From a virus, in IMG/VR virus record IMGVR_UViG_3300029448_000474, positions 1,038 to 22,799 of that record: a DNA stretch of 21,762 nucleotides; one strand, 5' to 3'. The position numbers were made by a program, and so were the translations under genes. This document shows, piece by piece, positions 1-6,943 of the stretch. How positions within the stretch are numbered: position 1 is the first letter of the stretch; every line of letters begins with the position of its first letter. Below the pieces are notes generated by a model, which saw only the letters and a list, made by a program, of their open reading frames with translations, did no database searches and was not told where the DNA came from.

Positions 1-1387
1 CACCTGTTGTAGATAATTTAGGTGCATTACCTGTCGCAGCGTTAGTTACATCAAACTGATTGACTGCAGAACTAGTAGTTTGAAAGACTATTTGTTCGTT
101 GCCGTTTTCATCTCCTATAAAGTGTGCATCATCAATTAATATGTTGTGTGAGTTAGTATCTAAGTTAGCACCTAATTGTGGAGAGGTGTCTTCAACTATA
201 TTAGATATGTTACCAGAAACACCCGTACCTGCAATAATAGTGCTACGTGTAACTTTTTTAAGTCCTCCTCCTGAAGTATCTACAGCTAAAAGAACATCAT
301 CATCTGCGGCTGTACTAATCTCTGATAAAGCAGTTACTAGGGTAGGATTAAAGTTTGTACCATCAGCGATAAGTAGAGCGCCAGCAGTATTGGTAGCCAT
401 TGTAAGGTCATCACCGCTAATAGTAAGATCACCTGCTAGTGTAGCATTAGCACCACTAAATGTCAAGGCTGTAGTTGTACCTGACTTAATTACTAAGTTG
501 CCAGAACTGTTTGTTAGTGAGCCATAGGTTGTACCTGCATCCTTTACAAATACGTCACCGCCATCTGCGTCAAGTATAATGTCACCAGAGGAGTCTAGCG
601 TAATGTCTGTGCCATCATTAGTAATTGTATCAAGGGCAATACTACCTACGTTAGATATGTCAAGATCACCAAAGTCTAAAGCACCTGCAACAGTAAGTGT
701 ACCTGATATATCAACATTGCCGTTTATATCTATTAGTGTTGCATTAAGTTCTATCTCATCAGTAGCGTTTATGTCTAGTACGGTAGCGCTGGGTGCATTT
801 ATAAACTGTGATGCATCGTTGAACTGGATAGCCATAGTGCTGTTTAACAACAGCCCGGTATCAGCTACATGTGTAAGTGTGACATCATTATCAGCACCAA
901 AGCCTAGAACAGCAGCATCACTGTCAAGTTTAAGATCGTTACTAACTGTAACTGCAGTAGAAGCATTAATATCTACGGTAGGTGCAGTAATCTCTAGTTC
1001 TGTGTCTGCGTCAATGTCAAGCTGTCCATCTGTACTAGAGTTAATAAATATAGCTGTATCACGAAACTGTATCTTTTCTGTAGATGCAATAAGTAAATCA
1101 TCTGAGAACTCAAAGTAATCCTCATCCTCCATCCACTTCAGTTGACCATCATTAGTCTCACCATCAAACGTAATAACAATATCTGTACCTGAAGTACCTG
1201 CACCAAATGTTAAAGCGTGACCAGCCATTGTACTAATAGGACCACCTTCACCAGTTGTGCCATCGTGTGTATGTCCACTGCCAGCAGCAAAGGCAGCTAA
1301 TAGCTGATCAAATTCATCATTAGAATCTGATGCTTGAATTATGTCTCCATCTGCAAAGGTGGACTGTCTTGTATATGTAGCACCCAT
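1..1387 (-). CDS. Fibre-like virion protein, 3' end cut by window edge
   Basis: Open reading frame without stops from an ATG at 1387 to the left edge, 462 codons seen. The ATG overlaps the TAA of the upstream tail gene (TAATG), so translation is probably coupled. The N-terminus carries SGHTHDGTTGEGGP (residues 37-50), a His/Gly-rich stretch like those near the virion-proximal end of phage fibres. The rest is low in Cys, Pro and Lys and rich in D, T, S, G, I and A, the pattern of a trimeric beta-helical fibre. There is an internal repeat: residues 106-141 and 187-222 both read IQFxD...FIN...DIxA..E.E..A..DIN, 81 residues apart. Its place as last gene of the tail cluster fits a receptor-binding or fibre role. 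The family is recognised by composition and context only, and the receptor-binding end lies outside the window. Confidence 0.82.
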   Translation of the reverse strand, partial: MGATYTRQSTFADGDIIQASDSNDEFDQLLAAFAAGSGHTHDGTTGEGGPISTMAGHALTFGAGTSGTDIVITFDGETNDGQLKWMEDEDYFEFSDDLLIASTEKIQFRDTAIFINSSTDGQLDIDADTELEITAPTVDINASTAVTVSNDLKLDSDAAVLGFGADNDVTLTHVADTGLLLNSTMAIQFNDASQFINAPSATVLDINATDEIELNATLIDINGNVDISGTLTVAGALDFGDLDISNVGSIALDTITNDGTDITLDSSGDIILDADGGDVFVKDAGTTYGSLTNSSGNLVIKSGTTTALTFSGANATLAGDLTISGDDLTMATNTAGALLIADGTNFNPTLVTALSEISTAADDDVLLAVDTSGGGLKKVTRSTIIAGTGVSGNISNIVEDTSPQLGANLDTNSHNILIDDAHFIGDENGNEQIVFQTTSSAVNQFDVTNAATGNAPKLSTTG

Positions 1388-3126
1388 TAGCGTCTAGCTC
1401 CTACTTGATATTCTAATTGAAATCCCTTTAAAGAGTACGGTGCAGATACACCATCATCGTCTACCTTTAGTGCAACAGTAAAACCTGATCCTTCTACTGG
1501 TTGTCTAACTAAAGGATTTGTAGCTCCACCATAAACAAACTGTGTCGTAGATGATGATGTGCTGTAAGTGGAAGAGCCGTACTGAGCACCCACGTTGGCT
1601 GTTGTTAAAGCATATGGGGCAGGTCTTGCTGCTCCTGTACTCTCATTGTCGTAGCGTAATATTAGGTTAGCACTGATAGCAGCTTCAGGCTCATAGTTAA
1701 GTATGACTCTGTGCATTTCTTTTCTTATACCTGCATCACCAAAGCTTAAATCTGGACCTCTGTATCTCCCTAATATAGTCGTACCATCGAAAGTATTACC
1801 TTTCTCTTGCCTGTGTACATACCCATCAAAAGACCCTTGTAATATTATTACATCACCTGAAGTTATAAAAGAGTCTGTACAAGATGGGCGTATCCCTAGT
1901 ATCTCAGAGAACTCAAAGCCGTTCTCTCTCATCACACATATCACACCTCTAGTTCTACTTTCTGTCACTGTAGACTTAGAGAAGAATATCCTGTATTGTG
2001 TTTTATCAGGTATAGTTACACTCTCAAAAAGATCAGAGCTTACTATATTTTTATCAAACAAACCTTGTACGTTTTTAGAAACTGTGCCAAGTTCAACGTC
2101 ACCAATCCTAGCTGTACCAGCAACTGTTCTCAAACCATCAGGCCCAAGAAACATTAAGTCACCTGCATATTCTTGGATAGTATCTCCGTTAATGCATCCT
2201 ATGTTTCTAGTTACAGGTTCTACTACAAAGTTTGATGCTGCTGTTCCTGATAGTTTAAATATCCTGTTCTCACAAAAGATAAATAACTCATTACGGAAAG
2301 CTTTTAATCCTACAATAGTATCATCTACTTTAAAGCTCCCAGCGCCAGAGCCAGATGTAAAGTCATCCTCATCTTGAGCAACACTAAATACTACCTCTTG
2401 TGGGGTGCTAGACATACCAGCGTAGAACATAAAGTTCTTATGTGCTGCCACAAACTTAGCGCCTGATACTGCACTAGTGCTTACATCTGTTGCACTCATA
2501 GCTGAGTTAAACACTACAGGTGCGTTAGTACCATCCACACATATTAGTTTATCGTTACCATCAAAGTTAAATCTCTCAAAGTTATACTTACCTGCGTTAG
2601 TTCTACCTGTATCTCTTTGTGTCCACGATTCTGATACTACATCATTTCCTGAATGATTGGCTGCTGTGGTACTGGTAGTTGCACGAGTCACGCCTGTAAA
2701 AGTAGTAGTGCTTATACCTGTATAAGTAAATAGTTCATCGTTTATTTGTAGTGTGCCGCTAGTGCTAAACCCTGCAGTAGAGCCAACAGTAAGTGTACCA
2801 GAGCCTGTCATGCTTGTGCTTGACAGTACCTTTAAGCCTAACTCTGTAGACCCTGCAGTAAATATTCTTTCACCACGAGCAGCCACAACTCTATCAGCAA
2901 AAATACAAGTTAGTAAAGTTTTTTCTGATGCGTTATTAGTTTGTGGTATCTGATGATTTACATACTTGCGAAATCCATTTATTCTTCTGTAGCCACCTTT
3001 AATGTCAGGCTCAAAGTTTACAAGCTCTAATGCTTGACCGGGTTGCATAATAAAAGTGGACTTGTTTAAAACTAGCCCACCTTCACAGTTGAATGTTGTT
3101 GATTGTAAAGTTGATGTATCTGGCAT
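1387..3126 (-). CDS. Tail protein, tail-tube B-like (579 aa)
   Basis: Complete ORF starting at ATG 3126, one base after the stop of the preceding tail gene. The N-terminus (GGLVLNKSTFIMQPGQALEL followed by VNFEPDIKGGYRRINGFRKY, residues about 16-55) matches the opening typical of podoviral tail-hub or nozzle proteins of the T7 gp12 / P22 gp10 kind, where a GxV..., QPGQA..LVNF... and GYRRI pattern precedes a beta-propeller-like body. Residues about 104-163 form a separate beta module (GF.TSGTLQI..ELFTYTG...TGVTRA) that also occurs in the upstream gene. The C-terminal half is mixed beta with no catalytic motif. Position between a gp11-like protein and a fibre gene supports a tail nozzle. Assignment is by resemblance and order, so the exact tail role is uncertain. 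Confidence 0.82.
   Translation of the reverse strand: MPDTSTLQSTTFNCEGGLVLNKSTFIMQPGQALELVNFEPDIKGGYRRINGFRKYVNHQIPQTNNASEKTLLTCIFADRVVAARGERIFTAGSTELGLKVLSSTSMTGSGTLTVGSTAGFSTSGTLQINDELFTYTGISTTTFTGVTRATTSTTAANHSGNDVVSESWTQRDTGRTNAGKYNFERFNFDGNDKLICVDGTNAPVVFNSAMSATDVSTSAVSGAKFVAAHKNFMFYAGMSSTPQEVVFSVAQDEDDFTSGSGAGSFKVDDTIVGLKAFRNELFIFCENRIFKLSGTAASNFVVEPVTRNIGCINGDTIQEYAGDLMFLGPDGLRTVAGTARIGDVELGTVSKNVQGLFDKNIVSSDLFESVTIPDKTQYRIFFSKSTVTESRTRGVICVMRENGFEFSEILGIRPSCTDSFITSGDVIILQGSFDGYVHRQEKGNTFDGTTILGRYRGPDLSFGDAGIRKEMHRVILNYEPEAAISANLILRYDNESTGAARPAPYALTTANVGAQYGSSTYSTSSSTTQFVYGGATNPLVRQPVEGSGFTVALKVDDDGVSAPYSLKGFQLEYQVGARR
2638..2817 (-). other. Second copy of the beta module, in the 579-aa tail gene
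   Basis: Codons 104-163 read GFSTSGTLQI..ELFTYTG....FTGVTRATTSTTAANHSG..VV, a clear partner of the module at 3497-3673. The shared residues include the GF, SGT, E.xTYTG, TGxTR, STTA and HxSG positions. Confidence 0.7.
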
Positions 3127-3127
3127 A

Positions 3128-4063
3128 TTAAGATACTCTTAGGACAGGGTTGTATGTTGTTGTGTCTCCACCCATAAGAGTTGATCTTACATAATCATAC
3201 TTGTTTATCACAAGTGTTTGCATATTTTTTATACCTTGTTGAAACCTATCAAAGTTTACTTGATACTGTTGTAGTTCACCACGATATTGATATATGTATG
3301 AAACAGCACCATCTACAACAACTGGTGCAAACCTGTCAGGTATAGTTGTAGTATCCCCATGAGCAGATAAATCAGAAGGAAAAGTAAAAAAGTCAAATGT
3401 TAAAACATATTGTTTATCAGGGAAAGGATATAGTAAATAATTATTATCTAATGTTCTAACTATAAATCTAGGTATACCACCTTTAGTAAATTGTGTTACG
3501 GTTACACCACTAGCATGTGTTTCTGCAGTGGTGCTGTTGGCTCCTCTGGTACAACCTGTTATATCGTTACCTGTCGTACCTGTGTATGTAACTTGCTCAC
3601 CTCCTATATGTACTGTACCAGAAGAGGCAAAGCCACTCGTAGATGTGAGTGTCAGTGTGGTCACAGAACTTGAGTGTGAACCATTTAGCGTTGTAGAAGA
3701 AACGTCATCCTCTTGAATAGCGTAGTCTCTAGAAATGTATTCGTTATAGTTAAGCTTAGTAAGACTATTACCTGTAGTATTTAAGTCTGTATCTTTTTTT
3801 ATTCTAGCAGTATTGTAATCTATATACTTTGCACTGGTAGGTAAAGAGTATCGTGTCACACCTGCAGTAAGAGTTTTTGTAGTCGAGCTATGATTAAAAG
3901 GATAGCCAAACTCTCTTTGGTTTATATATCTGATAGCGTCGTTCACTGCGTTTTTAGCTTGTGTTTGCACACCTCTAGATGCAGAAAAGTTAGAGGATGT
4001 TAGCTCTACCTCGTTCATTCTAACAAGTGATTTATTTGTTAGCGTAAGATATGATTCTGCCAT
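3128..4063 (-). CDS. Tail connector protein, tail-tube A-like (311 aa)
   Basis: ATG at 4063 has AGGATAATAG just upstream as ribosome site. The first 110 residues (SNFSASRGVQTQAKNAVNDAI, then REFGYPFNH, then TAGVTRYSLP) resemble head-tail adaptor proteins of the T7 gp11 / P22 gp4 type, with a helical N-terminus followed by 'YxLP..yi' beta strands. Residues about 131-189 look like an inserted beta module (SGFASSGTVHIGGEQVTYTG, then a TGCTRG and HASGVTV pattern) shared with the next gene. The C-terminus is again adaptor-like (IPDRFAPVVVDGAVSYIYQY, then a long helix). At 311 aa it is longer than a T7 gp11 protein of about 200 aa, which the insertion partly explains. Function as ring between portal and tail is inferred from order and resemblance. 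Confidence 0.8.
   Translation of the reverse strand: MAESYLTLTNKSLVRMNEVELTSSNFSASRGVQTQAKNAVNDAIRYINQREFGYPFNHSSTTKTLTAGVTRYSLPTSAKYIDYNTARIKKDTDLNTTGNSLTKLNYNEYISRDYAIQEDDVSSTTLNGSHSSSVTTLTLTSTSGFASSGTVHIGGEQVTYTGTTGNDITGCTRGANSTTAETHASGVTVTQFTKGGIPRFIVRTLDNNYLLYPFPDKQYVLTFDFFTFPSDLSAHGDTTTIPDRFAPVVVDGAVSYIYQYRGELQQYQVNFDRFQQGIKNMQTLVINKYDYVRSTLMGGDTTTYNPVLRVS
3497..3673 (-). other. Inserted beta module in the tail connector gene
   Basis: Codons 131-189 of the 311-aa tail gene encode a Ser/Thr/Gly-rich module with the pattern GFxSSGTxxI..E.VTYTG....TGCTRG..STTA..HASG..V. The same pattern is found at 2638-2817 in the adjacent 579-aa gene, aligned without large gaps. Outside this stretch the two proteins do not resemble each other. 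Confidence 0.7.
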
Positions 4064-4087
4064 ACTATTATCCTAAAGATGTACTAA

Positions 4088-4109
4088 GGGGGCCAGTTGC
4101 CCAGCCCCC
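4088..4109 (-). terminator. GC-rich hairpin after the capsid/decoration pair
   Basis: A perfect six-base stem GGGGGC/GCCCCC (4088-4093 with 4104-4109) with a 10-base loop lies 8 bases beyond the stop of the decoration-like gene, inside the 54-bp gap before the tail genes. Only two T residues follow on the transcribed strand, so it is a poor intrinsic terminator. It may instead be a partial terminator or an mRNA 3'-end stabiliser that sets capsid mRNA above tail mRNA. Confidence 0.5.
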
Positions 4110-4117
4110 AAGTTGCA

Positions 4118-4654
4118 TTATGCAAGTAGATCACGGTCCACTTCATTTGCAGAACCTGACTGCGAGATATCATCCATGATAATGCAAACTGCATACACAC
4201 GTAAAATACCACCAGTGATAGTTCCACTAGATGCTTGAATCTCTACATCAAGTGTATCTGCTGCTGCAGTAAACACTGGTAGATTTCCACACACGCCTGA
4301 AGATGTAATTGCTGGTGTATGATCACCAACAGATGCACCGTCATAGTCAAATGATGCAGCAAAGATGTCTACATCAGTTCCTGTGATACCTATGTGAAAA
4401 GCAGAGTCGGTAGTAGTACCTTCCATTGCTGTCACCACTTTGAAACCTGCGTGTAGGATCATAGTGTTTGTAGGTACAGCGATAGCTTGAATGATGTCAT
4501 TGGCTGCTAAAGCTGTGCCACCGTTTTGCAAAATGGCATCAGCCATATCAATATCGTTTTGCAATACAGTAAGAGCACCACGGAGTTTTTTATTCCCTGT
4601 TCCACCGTTGTTGGAAGTGGAAGCAGAGTTGGTTGACATAGTAATTGTAGCCAT
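4118..4654 (-). CDS. Capsid decoration-like virion protein (178 aa)
   Basis: ATG at 4654 follows GGGAG with good spacing, 12 bases beyond the capsid stop, so it is translated from the capsid message. The protein is rich in A, G, T, S, D and I with few charged residues (MATITMSTNSASTSNNGGTG at the start, then alternating hydrophobic strands), typical of an all-beta virion surface protein. Placement directly after the major capsid gene is where many phages encode a decoration or head-vertex protein. I recognise no named family and no catalytic motif. A minor head protein is the main alternative. Confidence 0.75.
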   Translation of the reverse strand: MATITMSTNSASTSNNGGTGNKKLRGALTVLQNDIDMADAILQNGGTALAANDIIQAIAVPTNTMILHAGFKVVTAMEGTTTDSAFHIGITGTDVDIFAASFDYDGASVGDHTPAITSSGVCGNLPVFTAAADTLDVEIQASSGTITGGILRVYAVCIIMDDISQSGSANEVDRDLLA

Positions 4655-4668
4655 AACTAAATACTCCC

Positions 4669-5742
4669 TTACGCTGCGTTATATTTGGCAGTCACGATAG
4701 CTTCTGGACGAAGTATCTTTCTACCATATAGATGCATACCACGAACAATGTCAGCAAAGCTGTCAGGGTCACGATACGTTTCCGTTTTGTTGATCTGCTC
4801 TGCAGTTGCTACAGCAGAATCGTGTCCAGCAACAATCACACCAAAGTTAGTGTTCTGGTTGGCTGTACCTGATGTACCCGGACCATCGCCTACTGCTGGC
4901 AGATTTGATGATGTGTACATACGGAAACCGTGGAAGTTGTTAATGACTAAGCCATTACGTAGTCCACCTGATTCACCATAGTCTGCGTTCATAAAGCGGC
5001 TGTCTTCATCACGAAGTAGCTCCATGAAAACTGGGTCCACTACCAGCCATCTTCCTTGTGTATCAACTTGCTGTTGATCAAGTAAACGAGCCATACGAGC
5101 TACAACCATTGCTGGTGAAGCTGTTGCAGTTGGCAGTGAAGTAGCACCGGGCATACGTGCTGTCAGTGGGATAGAGTGATCCCCTGCAGATGAAGTTGTG
5201 ATGTTAGCCATTGAAGACTTGATGATCTTCATAGATGACAACAATTCATCTGAGCCAGCAGTTGTTACAGACTTAGAACCATTTACTGTGGTGTTAGCTG
5301 TATCTGGTGAGCCATGTAGTGCAGACTGTTTAAAGCCTGATAGATAACCTAGAACGTCTTGGTCATACTGATCAGACAAACGATATGCGGCACGATCCGT
5401 TGCAAGCTGCATGAAGTTGACATGTGAGTGAGCTTCCTCAATATCATCCATCTTAAAAGCAAAATAATTCGCTTTGTCAATAGTTAATTGAAAGTCCTCA
5501 TCGTCTAAGTCTTGTGCTGTGACTTGCGTACCACGGGTATATGCCTGAACCGAAATTTCAGGCTCCTTGATAATTTGGACGGTATCCCCTTGTGCAGAAA
5601 TCTCCCCAAAATAATCACTGTTAGTAATTTCTCCTACTACGGTAGACTTGCGAAATGCAAGCTGTACCTGTTTGGAGTAGATTACGGGGCTAAAATTACC
5701 ATTAGGTAAATTCCCATAACCTGACGCTGATGTAAAAGCCAT
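4669..5742 (-). CDS. Major capsid protein, HK97-fold type (357 aa)
   Basis: The frame is open from an ATG at 5757, but that ATG is part of the ribosome site itself: GGAGG at 5752-5756 sits eight bases before the second in-frame ATG (5742), giving the start MAFTSASGYG. The product is 357 aa, a usual size for marine podoviral capsids. It has a capsid-like layout: an N-terminal arm, a beta-rich E-loop-like region (GEISAQGDTVQIIKEPEI), a long helical P-domain spine (DDIEEAHSHVNFMQLATDRA), and a C-terminal FADIVRGMHLYGRKILRPEA that I associate with major capsid proteins of this phage group. It follows the scaffold gene and has its own promoter and leader, fitting the most abundant virion protein. 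No protease or Cys cross-link motif is visible. Confidence 0.9.
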   Translation of the reverse strand: MAFTSASGYGNLPNGNFSPVIYSKQVQLAFRKSTVVGEITNSDYFGEISAQGDTVQIIKEPEISVQAYTRGTQVTAQDLDDEDFQLTIDKANYFAFKMDDIEEAHSHVNFMQLATDRAAYRLSDQYDQDVLGYLSGFKQSALHGSPDTANTTVNGSKSVTTAGSDELLSSMKIIKSSMANITTSSAGDHSIPLTARMPGATSLPTATASPAMVVARMARLLDQQQVDTQGRWLVVDPVFMELLRDEDSRFMNADYGESGGLRNGLVINNFHGFRMYTSSNLPAVGDGPGTSGTANQNTNFGVIVAGHDSAVATAEQINKTETYRDPDSFADIVRGMHLYGRKILRPEAIVTAKYNAA

Positions 5743-5764
5743 GATTAAATCCTCCATATAGATG
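5743..5764 (-). promoter_or_regulatory. Capsid ribosome binding site that decides the start
   Basis: On the minus strand the sequence is CTATATGGAGGATTTAATC followed by ATG at 5742. The GGAGG core is the strongest Shine-Dalgarno match in the structural block. An upstream in-frame ATG overlaps it and would place no ribosome site before that codon, so the downstream ATG is chosen. Confidence 0.8.
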
Positions 5765-5822
5765 TTTGGCTTACGTTATTAAGCGTAACACTTTGAAAGA
5801 GGCTAGATGTTCTAGGGTGCGA

Positions 5823-5854
5823 ACAACATACACTTTGGCCTTTGTGTAAGTTGT
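5823..5854 (-). promoter_or_regulatory. Hairpin in the capsid 5' leader
   Basis: The arms ACAAC/GTTGT and ACAC/GTGT, with one A.A mismatch and one further A-T pair between them, enclose a 10-base loop containing GGCC. It lies about 80-110 bases before the capsid start in the leader RNA made from the promoter at 5965-5992. A second, shorter stem TTACG/CGTAA lies at 5771-5788, close to the ribosome site. Such leader stems can protect capsid mRNA or time its translation; that role is inferred. Confidence 0.5.
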
Positions 5855-5964
5855 CGGGCCTATACTTAACTAGGTAGTTCTTATCTTAGTAGTTGGGCTT
5901 AGTGTTTAAAAATATAAAGGTAGCTAATAGTATTAGGGCTTTACACTTTTACTTCATAAACATA

Positions 5965-5992
5965 GTTATATCTAGTTAATTTACTATGTCAA
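5965..5992 (-). promoter_or_regulatory. Sigma70-like promoter for the capsid gene
   Basis: Minus-strand TTGACA (5992-5987) is a perfect -35 box, separated by 16 bases from TATAAC (5970-5965), five of six matches to the -10 consensus. It begins just after the scaffold stop codon (6002-6000) and points at the capsid gene, leaving a leader of roughly 215 bases. It would give the capsid its own transcript on top of read-through from upstream. The match quality is high but activity cannot be judged from sequence. Confidence 0.65.
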
Positions 5993-5999
5993 GAGTTTT

Positions 6000-6884
6000 T
6001 TATCTTGCAGCACCAGAAATATCATAAACAAACTTACCTGATCGTATAGCTTCCATAATATCATCTGATTTTGCTTCATATTCTTGGGCAGACATTTTTT
6101 GTACTTGTGATTCTAGTATCTGTCCTGCAACACCTGCATCATCAATTTTAGTATTTCTTTTAGTTTTTACTTGTGATGCTGCATCTTTAGTGTTACGTTT
6201 TTTAGACTTTGTGTCCATGTTGTTATCAATCTTAAACAAGTCTATAACTCGTACTACAGATTGTGGATCATCCTGATTCTCGTATAAAGCATCCTGTACC
6301 CACTTGGGTTGTTCGTTTGCCCAGTTGTGAAAGTCATCACTGTCACGTAGCTCATCAAAGTCAGAGTGTGCTGTACGTATTTCATTCTCTGCTTTAGAGC
6401 GCTGGGTGTCAGCGTTTATTTTATCTATCTCTTGTAGACGCTTATCTGCTTTAGCAAACTTCTCATCAGCTTTCTTAGCAGCTATAGTCTCTACTAGTCC
6501 AGCTATGTCAGGATACTTATTTGTCCACGCCTCTATGTCCTCATCAGAACTAGGCGCACGTACAGGTCCAGTTGTCTTTGCTTTTTCTAGCTGTGCTTTT
6601 ATTTCTTTTAGTTCTTCAGCTTGTTTGTTTAGATGGATGCGTAGATCACCGTACCGTTTTTTATACGTTCTTTCTTCAGCAGATAACGTCTCTTCTTTAA
6701 TTTCTGTATCGGACGTTTCTTCTTGGGAAGCCTCTTCCTCTGTTGGGGTTGATTTGTTTCCCTCAACGAGGGCTTTAAGTTCGGCTTCATCTTTTTCTAT
6801 ACGTTTCTGGTTGGCGCTACGTCCACCCTTAGACTGTACAAATCCTGCATTTTTTGGTGTTTCCACTTCTGTTAGTTCTGCCAT
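6000..6884 (-). CDS. Scaffolding protein (294 aa)
   Basis: ATG at 6884 follows AAAAAAGGAAAAC. The protein is highly charged with no Cys: an acidic Glu/Thr-rich N-terminus (residues about 35-72), a predicted coiled coil (LRIHLNKQAEELKEIKAQLE, about 81-104), a compact middle with W residues (about 119-215), then a Lys-rich stretch (KSKKRNTKDAASQVKTKRNT, about 226-245) and a short C-terminal helix. Charged, helical proteins encoded directly before the capsid gene are the classic scaffold position. The basic stretch near the C-terminus fits a coat-binding role as in P22 scaffold, although it is not at the very end. No protease motif is seen. The assignment rests on order, composition and length. 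Confidence 0.85.
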   Translation of the reverse strand: MAELTEVETPKNAGFVQSKGGRSANQKRIEKDEAELKALVEGNKSTPTEEEASQEETSDTEIKEETLSAEERTYKKRYGDLRIHLNKQAEELKEIKAQLEKAKTTGPVRAPSSDEDIEAWTNKYPDIAGLVETIAAKKADEKFAKADKRLQEIDKINADTQRSKAENEIRTAHSDFDELRDSDDFHNWANEQPKWVQDALYENQDDPQSVVRVIDLFKIDNNMDTKSKKRNTKDAASQVKTKRNTKIDDAGVAGQILESQVQKMSAQEYEAKSDDIMEAIRSGKFVYDISGAAR

Positions 6885-6908
6885 ATTGTTTTCCTTTTTT
6901 ATATGGGG

Positions 6909-6924
6909 CCAGCATTATTGCCGG
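6909..6924 (-). other. Small hairpin before the scaffold gene
   Basis: Six paired bases (CCGGCA with TGCTGG, one G.U) close a four-base loop in the short gap between the 851-aa gene and the scaffold gene. No U-tract follows, so it is not a convincing terminator. It lies about 25 bases upstream of the scaffold start. Confidence 0.35.
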
Positions 6925-6943
6925 GTAGCCTTATCGTTGTGGT

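Noticed and set aside
99-1118. Plus-strand open frames of 142 and 179 aa opposite the fibre gene
   Set aside because: Low-complexity Ser/Val/Pro products opposite a continuous minus-strand gene, with no ribosome sites; shadows of the fibre gene.
1703-2377. Plus-strand 224-aa open frame opposite the 579-aa tail gene
   Set aside because: Antisense to a well-supported tail gene, Ser/Pro/Leu-rich product with no domain.
5743-5757. Longer capsid start giving MEDLIMAF
   Set aside because: That ATG is inside the GGAGG ribosome site of the next ATG and has no ribosome site of its own.
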